From contig WLIT01000007.1 in assembly GCA_009726125.1 (NCBI GenBank), forward strand, positions 1 to 58,478: a DNA stretch of 58,478 bases, in the 5' to 3' direction. Position numbers and translations under genes: made by a program. Below, piece after piece: positions 49,784 to 58,430 of the stretch. The notes under the pieces are model-generated. The model did no database searches. It worked only from the letters and a program-made list of their open reading frames with translations, and was not told the DNA's origin. How positions within the stretch are numbered: the first letter of the stretch is position 1; every line of letters begins with the position of its first letter. Source of the stretch: Actinomycetota bacterium (GTDB lineage Bacteria > Actinomycetota > Actinomycetes > Nanopelagicales > Nanopelagicaceae).

Positions 49784-49950
49784 CAGAAACTTTGACCCCA
49801 CTTACGTGGCAAGGGTTGGCGAATCTGGGATTTGCGCCAAAGGTTTGCGGTATTAACCTTCTTTACAACTGGCGTTGGAAGTGCTTTCTCTAAGGCAATC
49901 AACTCTTTTTCAGATGGTGTGCCATTTAATATTGTGAATTTAGAATTCAT
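49783..49950 (-). CDS. accE: Acyl-CoA carboxylase epsilon subunit (55 residues)
   Basis: This short frame encodes [20 protein letters not shown] at its start and ends with a tryptophan/arginine-rich segment (NLWRKSQIRQPLPRKWGQSF). The motif around GTPSEKELIALEKAL followed by a basic W-R-P tail is characteristic of actinobacterial epsilon subunits, which bind and activate the carboxyltransferase. The ATG overlaps the accD stop (TAATG) and the stop overlaps the maf start (TGATG), so it is locked between coupled genes. It is at the short end of the family. Confidence 0.88.
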   Translation of the reverse strand: MNSKFTILNGTPSEKELIALEKALPTPVVKKVNTANLWRKSQIRQPLPRKWGQSF

Positions 49951-51521
49951 TAGAGTGGAATATTTCCATGCTTGCGTGGTGGAAGTGCAACGCGCTTATT
50001 GCGAAGAGCATTTAGCGCCTTAACAATTTGGTGACGCGTTTCTTGTGGCTCGATAACAGCATCAATGAAGCCACGATCGGCGGCAATATAGGGATTTAGC
50101 AAGGTCTCTTCGTAATCTTCAATTAGCTCTTTACGTCTACCCTCAACATCTTTAGCGTCAGCTAACTCTTTGCGATGCAGAATATTTACCGCACCTTGTG
50201 CTCCCATAACTGCAATTTGTGCTGTTGGCCAAGCGAGGTTTACATCAGCACCAAGGTGCTTTGAACCCATAACTATGTAGGCACCGCCATATGCCTTACG
50301 AGTTATGACTGTTATCAATGGCACTGTTGCTTCACCATATGCATAAAGCAATTTGGCTCCGCGGCGAATAATGCCGTTCCATTCTTGTTCGGTGCCAGGT
50401 AGGAATCCTGGAACATCAACCAAAGTTATTACTGGAATTCCAAAAGCATCACAGGTGCGCACAAAACGTGCAGCCTTTTCACTTGCGGCAATATCTAACG
50501 TGCCAGCTAGCGCTTGTGGTTGGTTAGCAATAATTCCAACCGAACGACCTTCGATTCGCCCAAAGCCAACCAGAATATTTGGTGCATAGAGCGTATGAAC
50601 TTCTAAGAAATCTGCCTCATCCAAGATTGCTTCTACAAGAACTTTCATGTCATAAGGCTTATTTGGATTATCTGGAATTAGCGAATCAAGAGCGCGATCC
50701 GACGGTGCGATATCGCTGCTTTCGGTCGCGGCAAGAACAGGGGGCTCATCCATGTTGTTACTTGGTAAATATGAGAGCAAGGCTTTTACATAATCGAGCG
50801 CATCATCTTCGCTATCTGCAAGGTAATGCGAATTTCCAGTCTTAGTGTTGTGAGTACGAGCGCCACCAAGTTCTTCCATGCCAACTTCTTCACCAGTAAC
50901 AGCCTTAATTACGTCGGGACCAGTAATAAACATTTGAGAAGTCTCATTAACCATAATTACAAAGTCAGTGATTGCAGGTGAATAAACTGCGCCACCAGCG
51001 GTTGGTCCAAGGATCAAAGAGATTTGAGGAATAACGCCTGATGCTCGAACATTTCGTTTAAAAATTTCGCCATATTGGCTAAGTGATGCGACGCCTTCTT
51101 GGATACGAGCGCCACCTGAATCATTAATTCCAATAATTGGGATTCCGCTCTTAAGTGCGAACTCCATTACCTTGACTATTTTCTCTCCAACAACTTCGCC
51201 CAAGCTTCCGCCATAAGTTAAAAAGTCTTGAGAATAGATAGCGATTGGGCGGCCATCAACAGTTGCATGCCCAGTTATGACGCCATCTCCATATACCCGG
51301 TTCTTATCCATCCCGAAATTCGAAGAGCGATGTCTAGAGAAGGCATCCATCTCAACGAAAGAGCCTGGGTCTACAAGACGGGCAATTCGTTCGCGCGCAG
51401 TTAACTTTCCTTGCGCATGGCGCTTCTCGATTGCTTCTGGCGTTCCGTTCGTTTCAGCTTGCAAACGACGTCTACGAAGATCAGCAATCTTTCCGGCTGT
51501 TGTGCGAATATCATCAGTCAC
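49950..51521 (-). CDS. accD: Acyl-CoA carboxylase beta (carboxyltransferase) subunit
   Basis: The 523-residue protein transfers the carboxyl group from biotin to an acyl-CoA. It has [33 protein letters not shown], the first oxyanion region [23 protein letters not shown] and the second [20 protein letters not shown]. Ile416 in GGAYIVMG corresponds to the specificity residue (Asp422 in Streptomyces PccB, Ile in AccB), suggesting acetyl-CoA can be accepted. GTG 51521 is preceded by a -10-like box 6 nt upstream. The gene leads the accD-accE-maf-accA operon. Confidence 0.95.
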   Translation of the reverse strand: MTDDIRTTAGKIADLRRRRLQAETNGTPEAIEKRHAQGKLTARERIARLVDPGSFVEMDAFSRHRSSNFGMDKNRVYGDGVITGHATVDGRPIAIYSQDFLTYGGSLGEVVGEKIVKVMEFALKSGIPIIGINDSGGARIQEGVASLSQYGEIFKRNVRASGVIPQISLILGPTAGGAVYSPAITDFVIMVNETSQMFITGPDVIKAVTGEEVGMEELGGARTHNTKTGNSHYLADSEDDALDYVKALLSYLPSNNMDEPPVLAATESSDIAPSDRALDSLIPDNPNKPYDMKVLVEAILDEADFLEVHTLYAPNILVGFGRIEGRSVGIIANQPQALAGTLDIAASEKAARFVRTCDAFGIPVITLVDVPGFLPGTEQEWNGIIRRGAKLLYAYGEATVPLITVITRKAYGGAYIVMGSKHLGADVNLAWPTAQIAVMGAQGAVNILHRKELADAKDVEGRRKELIEDYEETLLNPYIAADRGFIDAVIEPQETRHQIVKALNALRNKRVALPPRKHGNIPL

Positions 51522-51527
51522 GGTCGT

Positions 51528-51533
51528 AGGTTA
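51528..51533 (-). promoter_or_regulatory. Possible -10 box of a leaderless accD transcript
   Basis: On the minus strand TAACCT stands 6 nt before the accD GTG at 51521. No Shine-Dalgarno sequence is seen. It lies in the 75-bp divergent region shared with birA. Confidence 0.45.
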
Positions 51534-51585
51534 CTAGTTCCAGCAGATTTTTCCTACAAATGTAAATGAAACGAGTCATGAAGTG

Positions 51586-51607
51586 ATGCCAGAGTTATGC
51601 CAGAGTT
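51586..51607 (+). repeat. Tandem 11-bp duplication at the birA start
   Basis: ATGCCAGAGTT occurs twice back to back (51586-51596 and 51597-51607). The second copy contains the birA ATG. The first ATG opens a seven-codon frame (MPELCQS) whose TAA at 51607-51609 overlaps an ATG at 51609 that is in frame with birA, so the duplication creates a possible upstream frame coupled to a shorter BirA start. Confidence 0.7.
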
Positions 51608-52355
51608 AATGAACGCCAATGCAATTGCAGGCGCGTTAGCGAGCGGCTACTGGCGAGTATCGGTGATTGATGAGATTGATTCAACACAAAATTATTTACG
51701 CATCAGTAATCCAAAACCCGGTGATTTAATTACTGCTGAGTATCAATCCGCAGGTCGTGGCCGATTAGATCGTAAATTTGATGCCACAAAATCGAGTGCA
51801 CTTTTATTCTCTTTTTATATCGAGCCAGCTATTGCAATTAAAGATCTCGGTTTCCTATCACTTCTAGTTGGCGCAAGTGTCACTAATACTTTAAATGAAA
51901 TGACTAAATCTGAAAGTTTTAAATGTAAGTGGCCAAATGACATTGTCTTTGGAGATCGAAAGATTGCTGGTCTGCTTGCCGAGAAATTTGGGTCTGGTGT
52001 AATTGTTGGTGTTGGCATAAATGTTTCAACCTCAGGAGAGCAACTGCCTGTCCCACGCGCTTCATCTATCTTTCTTGCAACTGGAACTGGTTTGGATAGA
52101 AATCTCTTGTTAGTCAAAATTTTAAAAGATTTAGAGAGTGCGCTCAAAGGTTGGGAAAGTGGCAAGGATCTAACTTCCGCTTATCGAAAGCTAAGTGCAA
52201 CTCTTGGAAGAGAAGTTAGGGTCGAGCTTCCTGGAGGCTCGATAGTTGAGGCAATAGCCCGAGATATAGATTCCACCGGCGCGCTTCATCTGGATAATGG
52301 CCAAATCATCACAGTTGGAGATGTAATACATCTGGACAGTAAACTTTCCGAGTGA
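51597..52355 (+). CDS. birA: Biotin-[acetyl-CoA-carboxylase] ligase
   Basis: The 252-residue enzyme activates biotin and attaches it to carrier lysines, here presumably Lys536 of the carboxylase alpha subunit. It has the DEIDSTQNYL motif, the biotinyl-AMP loop SAGRGRLDRKF and the catalytic KWPNDIVFGDRKIAGLL. There is no N-terminal helix-turn-helix, so it is a ligase without repressor function. ATG 51609 (four codons on) is an alternative start. The stop overlaps purK by 4 nt. Confidence 0.95.
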   Translation: MPELMNANAIAGALASGYWRVSVIDEIDSTQNYLRISNPKPGDLITAEYQSAGRGRLDRKFDATKSSALLFSFYIEPAIAIKDLGFLSLLVGASVTNTLNEMTKSESFKCKWPNDIVFGDRKIAGLLAEKFGSGVIVGVGINVSTSGEQLPVPRASSIFLATGTGLDRNLLLVKILKDLESALKGWESGKDLTSAYRKLSATLGREVRVELPGGSIVEAIARDIDSTGALHLDNGQIITVGDVIHLDSKLSE

Positions 52356-53464
52356 GCTTTCCTAGAGTCGGTGTAATCGGTGCCGGCCAACTAGCCCGAA
52401 TGATGGCAGTACCGGCAAATGATTTAGGAATAGATTTCAAAGTATTTGCCGCAATTCCAAATGATTCGGCTGCTCAAGTAACCCACTTCGTCTTAGGTGA
52501 TTACACCGATGTGGATTCCGTTCTAGCATTTGCAAAGAATTGTGACGTTTTAACCTTTGAGCATGAACTTGTCCCACAAAGTGTGATTAAAGCGGTGGAA
52601 GCTGCCGGCATAAAGGTTTATCCAAAATCTGAATCCTTTACCTTCTCGCAAGATAAGTTAGAGATGCGTAAGAAGGTTGCTGAATTAGGTCTGCCAAATC
52701 CTAAATGGCAGAAGTATCAGGGTGGTAAATCTGAGATTGACTTTCCATTAATTGCAAAGCTTCCTGCCGGAGGTTATGACGGTCGTGGTGTTTATGTGAT
52801 CAATAGTGAAGAAGAGCTATTAGAACTGCACGGAAAAACTGGGACTCTTCTCTTAGAAGAAAAACTTAACTTTGATTACGAGATTTCAGTGATGGTTGCA
52901 AGATCTCCACACAACCAAGCGGCAACCTGGCCTGCGACTCTGACGATTCAGAGTGATGGAATTTGTACTTCAACTATTACACCAGTTCCTGATCTTTCAG
53001 AGGTGCTCAGCGAGAAAGTTCAAGCAGCCGCTTTAGAAATTGCAGCAGGAATATCGCTAGTCGGAGTAATGGCTGTCGAGATGTTTATTATTGGTGAAAA
53101 TTTTTATATAAATGAACTTGCACTTCGCCCTCACAATTCAGGTCATTGGGGTATCGAAGGTTCACTTACAAGTCAGTTTGAACAACACCTACGTGCAATT
53201 TTAGATTTGCCACTTGGCGATACTGCGATGCGAGATAAATTTGCCGTGATGGGCAATGTGCTGGGTGGCCCAAAGAGCGATATGTATCGTCCCTATCTAC
53301 ATCTGATGGCCCGCACACCAGGACTCAAATTCCATCAATATGGCAAGGAAGTAAAACCTGGTCGAAAGATTGGCCATGTAACTATGTGCGGTGAAAATCT
53401 TCTACAATTGCGCGAAGAAGTGGCCCATGCAGTTGACTACATGAATGGAGTAATTGATGAGTGA
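52352..53464 (+). CDS. purK: 5-(carboxyamino)imidazole ribonucleotide synthase
   Basis: The 370-residue ATP-grasp enzyme makes N5-CAIR from AIR and bicarbonate. It begins [13 protein letters not shown] and contains the FEHELVP segment, the ATP loop [12 protein letters not shown] and [14 protein letters not shown], matching the family signature NEIAPRPHNSGH with small changes (LAL for IAP). The GTG start overlaps birA by 4 nt; its stop overlaps purE by 8 nt, joining consecutive pathway steps. Confidence 0.96.
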   Translation: MSFPRVGVIGAGQLARMMAVPANDLGIDFKVFAAIPNDSAAQVTHFVLGDYTDVDSVLAFAKNCDVLTFEHELVPQSVIKAVEAAGIKVYPKSESFTFSQDKLEMRKKVAELGLPNPKWQKYQGGKSEIDFPLIAKLPAGGYDGRGVYVINSEEELLELHGKTGTLLLEEKLNFDYEISVMVARSPHNQAATWPATLTIQSDGICTSTITPVPDLSEVLSEKVQAAALEIAAGISLVGVMAVEMFIIGENFYINELALRPHNSGHWGIEGSLTSQFEQHLRAILDLPLGDTAMRDKFAVMGNVLGGPKSDMYRPYLHLMARTPGLKFHQYGKEVKPGRKIGHVTMCGENLLQLREEVAHAVDYMNGVIDE

Positions 53465-53963
53465 TGTAGCGATAATCATGGGATCTGATTCAGATTGGCC
53501 AGTCATGGAAGATGCGGCAAAAGTTTTGGATTCGCTAGGTATTACATACTCCGCAGATGTTGTTTCCGCGCACCGCATGCCACTTGAGATGGTTGAATTT
53601 GCTCAGAGCGCAAAAGCTAAAGGTTACAAAGTAATAATTGCAGGTGCTGGTGGCGCTGCACATCTACCTGGAATGGTTGCTTCACTTACTACGCTTCCAG
53701 TTATTGGAGTCCCGGTTCCACTTAAGAATTTAGATGGAATGGATTCCCTTCTTTCAATCGTTCAGATGCCAGCCGGAATTCCAGTTGCAACTGTCGGAGT
53801 TGGAAATGCGAAGAATGCCGCTCTACTTGCTGCGCGAATCCTTGGAATCAGTAATGAAGAAGTTTCTAAGAAGGTAAGCGCCGAGCTTGCCAAGATAAAT
53901 GTTGAAGCAAAAGAGAAGGGCGCAAATCTAACCTCGCGCCGAAATCAAAAAACTGGGTTTTAA
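53457..53963 (+). CDS. purE: N5-carboxyaminoimidazole ribonucleotide mutase
   Basis: The 168-residue enzyme converts N5-CAIR to CAIR. It has [19 protein letters not shown], the catalytic segment SAHRMPLEM with its His, and [20 protein letters not shown] 53457 was chosen over the TTG directly before it. It overlaps purK by 8 nt. Its stop overlaps the convergent ugd stop by 4 nt. Confidence 0.97.
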   Translation: MSDVAIIMGSDSDWPVMEDAAKVLDSLGITYSADVVSAHRMPLEMVEFAQSAKAKGYKVIIAGAGGAAHLPGMVASLTTLPVIGVPVPLKNLDGMDSLLSIVQMPAGIPVATVGVGNAKNAALLAARILGISNEEVSKKVSAELAKINVEAKEKGANLTSRRNQKTGF

Positions 53964-55273
53964 ACTTCGCTACGCCCAAGTGCTCTAAATTTCCAACCTG
54001 CTGCAATCCAGGCCTCACGATCTAGCGCATTTCGGCCATCAATAATTATTGGGTTTGCAACAAGTAATTTCGTCTTTGCTGGATCTAGTTCGCGATAAAC
54101 CTTCCACTCCGTTAAGTGCAGAACTAAATCAGCGCCACTTAGCGCCTCCTCAATACTTTCTGAGTAATTAAGAGTTGGAAAACGCTTTCTTGCCGGTTCG
54201 ATTGCCTTCGGATCATGAATTGTTACGGTTGCACCAGCAGCTGCAATTTGTACAGCAATATCAAGTGCAGGGGAGTCGCGAACATCATCGCTGTCAGGTT
54301 TAAATGCCGCACCTAAAACTGCAATCTTCTTACCACTCAAGTTATCAGTTAAATCTTTTCGGACTAATTCAATTACGCGTTGCCTTGCGCGCAGATTTAT
54401 CGAATCAATTTCACGTAAAAATTCAAGTGCTTGATCAGCGCCAAGTTCGCCGGCTCGTGCCATAAATGCGCGAATATCTTTAGGCAGGCAGCCACCACCA
54501 AAACCAATACCAGCCTGCAAGAATCGACTTCCAATTCTTGGGTCGTACCCGATTGCTTTAGCCAGAACTGTTACATCGCCGCCAGCAGCTTCACAAACTT
54601 CAGCCATGGCATTGATAAATGAAATCTTTGTTGCAAGAAATGAGTTTGCTGCGACCTTAACAAGTTCGGCGGTAGGCAAATCGGCGCGAACCCAAGGGGT
54701 ATTTGCCTCAAGATTTACTCGGTAAATTTCCTTTAACTTTGCTTCAGCGGCATCGCTTGTTACACCGACAACCAATCGATTTGGGCGCAAGGTATCTTCA
54801 ACGGCGAATCCTTCACGTAAGAACTCGGGGTTCCAAGCTAAATCAACTTTAGGATTTACTTTTAATAGCCGCTCACGGAGCCTTGCTGCCGTTCCAACTG
54901 GAACCGTAGATTTACCAACAACTAGCGAGCCGGGCTTACAAATTGGAGCGATTGCATCAAGCGCAGCATCTACAAATTTAAGATCAGCCGCAAGTGAATT
55001 CTCACTCTGCGGGGTTCCAACACAAATAAAGTGAACATCGGCGCCGGCAATTGCGCGCAAATCGGTGCTGAAAGTTAACCGTCCGGAGGCGAGCTCTTGC
55101 TGTAGTAACTCTTCCAACCCTGGTTCATAGAATGGAACTTTTCCAGATGATAAAAGTGCAATTTTGGCGGCATCAACATCTACACCAATTACTTCAAATC
55201 CAAGTGTGGACATACAGGCCGCGTGGGTAGCGCCCAAATATCCAGTACCAATTACGGAAACTTTAAGCTTCAT
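53960..55273 (-). CDS. ugd: UDP-glucose 6-dehydrogenase
   Basis: The 437-residue enzyme oxidises UDP-glucose to UDP-glucuronate, a precursor of surface polysaccharide. It has the NAD fold [42 protein letters not shown], the catalytic Cys262 in [13 protein letters not shown] and [17 protein letters not shown]. Expression is from a leaderless-type promoter shared with the divergent glycosyltransferase gene, which supports a joint envelope role. It is convergent with purE with overlapping stop codons. Confidence 0.96.
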   Translation of the reverse strand: MKLKVSVIGTGYLGATHAACMSTLGFEVIGVDVDAAKIALLSSGKVPFYEPGLEELLQQELASGRLTFSTDLRAIAGADVHFICVGTPQSENSLAADLKFVDAALDAIAPICKPGSLVVGKSTVPVGTAARLRERLLKVNPKVDLAWNPEFLREGFAVEDTLRPNRLVVGVTSDAAEAKLKEIYRVNLEANTPWVRADLPTAELVKVAANSFLATKISFINAMAEVCEAAGGDVTVLAKAIGYDPRIGSRFLQAGIGFGGGCLPKDIRAFMARAGELGADQALEFLREIDSINLRARQRVIELVRKDLTDNLSGKKIAVLGAAFKPDSDDVRDSPALDIAVQIAAAGATVTIHDPKAIEPARKRFPTLNYSESIEEALSGADLVLHLTEWKVYRELDPAKTKLLVANPIIIDGRNALDREAWIAAGWKFRALGRSEV

Positions 55274-55280
55274 TTGCCCG

Positions 55281-55286
55281 ATACTA
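55281..55286 (-). promoter_or_regulatory. -10 box of a leaderless ugd transcript
   Basis: On the minus strand TAGTAT stands 7 nt before the ugd ATG at 55273. No Shine-Dalgarno sequence is visible. Confidence 0.55.
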
Positions 55287-55300
55287 GTGCGAGGTAACGC

Positions 55301-55306
55301 TACCGT
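55301..55306 (+). promoter_or_regulatory. Possible -10 box of the glycosyltransferase gene
   Basis: TACCGT stands 7 nt before ATG 55314. GGAG at 55308-55311 could act as a close ribosome-binding site, so leaderless and leadered initiation cannot be separated here. Confidence 0.35.
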
Positions 55307-55313
55307 TGGAGAT

Positions 55314-56300
55314 ATGAATCAGGTTTCTAGTGAATTAACGGGGATTTCCGTTGTTCTGCCCATTCTCAATGAGGAGCGACACCTATCTCAAACGATTTCT
55401 GCAATTTTGGCTCAGGATTACGTGGGAGGCTTTGAAGTAATTTTGGCGCTCGGACCATCTAGTGATCGAACAAATGAAATTGCATCAGCGCTTGCGGCGA
55501 AAGATTCTCGAGTAGTTCTAGTTGATAATCCAACTGGCAGAACTGCAAATGGTTTAAATGCCGCAATCGCTAAGGCCAAATTTCCAATTATTTCGCGCAT
55601 CGATGGGCACGCTGAAATTTCACCGACTTATTTATCACAAGCAGCAGCAATTCTAGAAAAAACTGGCGCAGTAAATGTTGGTGGAATCATGGCGGCAGTT
55701 GGTACAACAAAATTTGAAAGTGCAGTAGCTACTGCGATGCGCTCGCCATTAGGCGTTGGTTCATCACGTTTTCACACCGGCGGTGTTGCTGGGCCAGCTG
55801 ACACTGTTTATCTAGGAACCTTTAGAAAGTTAGCACTGCTAGAAGTTGGTGGTTATGACGAACGATTTACTCGTGCTCAAGATTGGGAGTTGAATTTTCG
55901 CCTCCGCAAGAGCGGTGGAAAAATTTGGTTTGATCCTTCGCTAGTTGTTACATATCGACCAAGGTCCACAATTAAAGCGCTTGCTAAACAGTATTTTCAA
56001 TATGGAACTTGGCGACGTGCGGTTTCGCGAAGCCACAAGGGCAGTGTTAATTTTCGCTACTTGGCGCCACCAACTGCGCTTGTGATAAATACAATTTCTC
56101 TAATCTTCGGTCTGGTAATTGCACCCATATTTCTTATTCCGCTAGCAACTTATGTATCCGCAATTATTCTGGGATCTCTTGTTATCGGGAAATCTTTTGC
56201 CGAGAAGTTAATCCTTCCCGTTGTTCTGGCCACAATGCATATGGTTTGGGGTGCTGGTTATCTCTCTTCACCAAAAGGGCTATTGGCTGAAGAACAATGA
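55314..56300 (+). CDS. Family 2 glycosyltransferase, membrane-anchored
   Basis: The 328-residue protein has a GT-A domain with SVVLPILNEERHLSQTI, the nucleotide-binding GPSSDRTNEIA region, ISRIDGHAE in the place of the DxD site, and the acceptor-side AQDWELNFRLRKSGG. Two or three hydrophobic helices near the C terminus (from about residue 260) anchor it in the membrane. It resembles ExoA-type exopolysaccharide transferases. ATG 55314 was chosen over upstream in-frame starts that lie inside the divergent ugd gene. It is divergent from ugd and overlaps the SpoIID-like gene by 4 nt. Donor and acceptor are unknown. Confidence 0.88.
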   Translation: MNQVSSELTGISVVLPILNEERHLSQTISAILAQDYVGGFEVILALGPSSDRTNEIASALAAKDSRVVLVDNPTGRTANGLNAAIAKAKFPIISRIDGHAEISPTYLSQAAAILEKTGAVNVGGIMAAVGTTKFESAVATAMRSPLGVGSSRFHTGGVAGPADTVYLGTFRKLALLEVGGYDERFTRAQDWELNFRLRKSGGKIWFDPSLVVTYRPRSTIKALAKQYFQYGTWRRAVSRSHKGSVNFRYLAPPTALVINTISLIFGLVIAPIFLIPLATYVSAIILGSLVIGKSFAEKLILPVVLATMHMVWGAGYLSSPKGLLAEEQ

Positions 56301-57475
56301 GACGCTTTGCAATCGCGTTAGCCTTAATTAGTTTAACTTTAACTTCGCAAGCAAACGCAACACCACCAAAATCATTCACTTTTATTGGTGCAGGCTATGG
56401 ACATGGCGTTGGACTTAGCCAATATGGCGCAAAAGGTCAGGCGCTTGAAGGTAAAACCGCGACTGAAATTCTTAATTATTACTTTCCAGAAGCACAAGTA
56501 ACTCCAGTTTTAGATTCCAGAATTATCAGTGTGAATGTCGCTCACCAAGTACCGAGCCTCTCATTAACAATCCCTGTAGAGGACTTCTTCACAATTCAAG
56601 GTGAAGGCCTGATAGAAACTGCGACTACACCAGGTGCAAGCCTTAGTTTTGCGATTTTAAATAACTTAATTTCAGGAGCGGATACAAGTGCCAAAAGTTG
56701 GATCGTTAAGTGGAATAACCCAAATTCTGTTGTGACTTTAAATTACGGAACTACTAAATTTTTAGTTAGCCATGGATATATCAAGCTCCGAGCGGTCAAA
56801 GCAATAGGCCTTGGGTTTCGCATCGAAGCCACAAATTTATTGCGCCTACACGATGAATATTTATATGGAATTGCTGAAGTGCCTTCTTCTTGGCCAGCTG
56901 CAACCTTACAAAGCCAGGTAATTGCTTCGCGCACATATGCGCTTATGCGAATGAATTCGATTAAGAAGGCCTGCGATTGTCATGTTTACAACTCTAAATA
57001 CGATCAAGCATTTGTTGGTTTCTCAAAAGAGGGCGAAGCAAGATATGGCCAACTCTGGAAGGCGGCCGTAGATGCAACAGCGGTCGATGCAGATAATGGA
57101 CTTGCGTTAACAATTGATGGGGCACCAATAAGTGTCTTCTTCTCATCATCAACGGGTGGCGCGACGCAGCGAGCGGTCGACGTTTGGGGAACAGATATTC
57201 CGCATTTATTAAGCGTCCCTGACCCATGGAGTATCGACCCGGCGATAAATAAGAATTACGCGAGTTGGACGAAGAAAGTTTCACAGAAAGCTATGGCAAA
57301 AGCATTTGGATTGCCTGATGTTGAGCGTTATGAAATCGTGAGCAGAACTGCAACAAATAGCGTGCTATTTATAACTGGATTTTCTAGTAGCGGGCAAGCT
57401 AAGACGTTGCCCGTAGCAACGCTTAAAACAGCGGTAAAATTACCTTCATCTTGGTTTGATTTACCAATTAGTTAG
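56297..57475 (+). CDS. Secreted SpoIID/LytB-domain protein
   Basis: The 392-residue protein has a signal peptide ending at ANA (residue 21), then GHGVGLSQYGA (35-45) and, far downstream, the SpoIID core EYLYGIAEVPSSWPAATLQSQVIASRTYAL with the catalytic Glu, followed by VFFSSSTGGATQ. SpoIID proteins are lytic transglycosylases acting on denuded glycan in sporulators. Here the GHGVG motif comes before the core, an order used by actinobacterial members, whereas Bacillus SpoIID has it near the C terminus. A wall-remodelling role is probable in this non-sporulating context. It overlaps the glycosyltransferase by 4 nt and the convergent dapD by 8 nt. Confidence 0.88.
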   Translation: MRRFAIALALISLTLTSQANATPPKSFTFIGAGYGHGVGLSQYGAKGQALEGKTATEILNYYFPEAQVTPVLDSRIISVNVAHQVPSLSLTIPVEDFFTIQGEGLIETATTPGASLSFAILNNLISGADTSAKSWIVKWNNPNSVVTLNYGTTKFLVSHGYIKLRAVKAIGLGFRIEATNLLRLHDEYLYGIAEVPSSWPAATLQSQVIASRTYALMRMNSIKKACDCHVYNSKYDQAFVGFSKEGEARYGQLWKAAVDATAVDADNGLALTIDGAPISVFFSSSTGGATQRAVDVWGTDIPHLLSVPDPWSIDPAINKNYASWTKKVSQKAMAKAFGLPDVERYEIVSRTATNSVLFITGFSSSGQAKTLPVATLKTAVKLPSSWFDLPIS

Positions 57476-58385
57476 CATGAAGAACTGAATTTAAACCGCC
57501 CCAGCTTCCAGTCTTTGGAATTGCTTCTAGCGCACCGCTCTTAGAATTGCGTCGGAAGAGCAAATTATTTGCGCCAGATAACTCACTAGCCTTTACGACT
57601 TCACCATCTGGAAGAGTTATCTTTGAACCAGCAGTTATATAAGTTCCTGATTCAACAACGCAATCATTTCCAAGTGAGATTCCAACTCCGGCATTTGCAC
57701 CAAGTAAAGAGCGCTCACCAATCGAAATAACTTGTTTCCCGCCACCGCTAAGGGTTCCCATAATTGAAGCGCCACCACCAATATCACTTCCATCACCGAC
57801 TACAACGCCAGCACTAATTCGACCTTCAACCATAGATTTACCTAAAGTTCCGGCATTAAAGTTAACGAAGCCTTCATGCATAACTGTTGTGCCGCTTGCA
57901 AGGTGAGCACCAAGTCGAACCCGATCGGCATCTGCAATCCGAACACCTTCTGGAACAACATAATCAACCATTCTTGGGAACTTATCAACCGAAAAGACGG
58001 TGAGAGTTCCAAACTTTGCCCGCAACTTTGGCCCAACTAAATTAAATGTCGAAACCAAACAAGGACCAGCAGATGTCCAAACAACGTTATTTAGTATTCC
58101 GAAGATTCCTTCCAAGGATTGACCATGTGGTTTAACAATCCGATGCGAAAGTAGATGAAGACGAAGATAGGCATCAGCAACGTCTTTAGGCGCTGCATCC
58201 AGATCTATTTCTATAGCTACCTTGCTCTTTGTTACTTCACGAATTGAATCGGTGCCAGTAAATTCAGATAAGTCGGGGCCATTATTCTCAGCGAGCTTGC
58301 CAAGGCCAAGGGAATCAAACCAGACATCTAAAACTTCACCAGTGTTTGCAGTGCTGGCAATTCCAAATCCGAAGGCGCTTCTCAT
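57468..58385 (-). CDS. dapD: 2,3,4,5-tetrahydropyridine-2,6-dicarboxylate N-succinyltransferase (actinobacterial type)
   Basis: The 305-residue enzyme succinylates tetrahydrodipicolinate in lysine/diaminopimelate synthesis. It shows left-handed beta-helix hexapeptide repeats (about 150-265) with RVRLGAHLASGTTVMHEGFVNFNAGTLG-type sequence (catalytic Glu after MH) and GGGASIMGTLSGGG, typical of the actinobacterial DapD group. The start at 58385 has a -10-like box 6 nt upstream. It diverges from the LOG-family gene. Confidence 0.94.
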   Translation of the reverse strand: MRSAFGFGIASTANTGEVLDVWFDSLGLGKLAENNGPDLSEFTGTDSIREVTKSKVAIEIDLDAAPKDVADAYLRLHLLSHRIVKPHGQSLEGIFGILNNVVWTSAGPCLVSTFNLVGPKLRAKFGTLTVFSVDKFPRMVDYVVPEGVRIADADRVRLGAHLASGTTVMHEGFVNFNAGTLGKSMVEGRISAGVVVGDGSDIGGGASIMGTLSGGGKQVISIGERSLLGANAGVGISLGNDCVVESGTYITAGSKITLPDGEVVKASELSGANNLLFRRNSKSGALEAIPKTGSWGGLNSVLHAN

Positions 58386-58391
58386 GAGATA

Positions 58392-58397
58392 ACGCTA
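58392..58397 (-). promoter_or_regulatory. Possible -10 box of a leaderless dapD transcript
   Basis: On the minus strand TAGCGT stands 6 nt before the dapD ATG. No Shine-Dalgarno sequence is visible. Confidence 0.45.
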
Positions 58398-58415
58398 CCA
58401 AAACCATTTAACCTC

Positions 58416-58421
58416 TAGACT
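58416..58421 (+). promoter_or_regulatory. Possible -10 box of the LOG-family gene
   Basis: TAGACT stands 9 nt before ATG 58431; transcription would begin only a few bases before the start codon, giving a very short leader. Confidence 0.35.
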
Positions 58422-58430
58422 TCTTTTATT

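Noticed and set aside
55164-55313. Upstream extension of the glycosyltransferase to 55164
   Set aside because: The added segment is antisense to the conserved ugd N terminus and crosses the divergent promoters; the conserved transferase motif begins just after ATG 55314.
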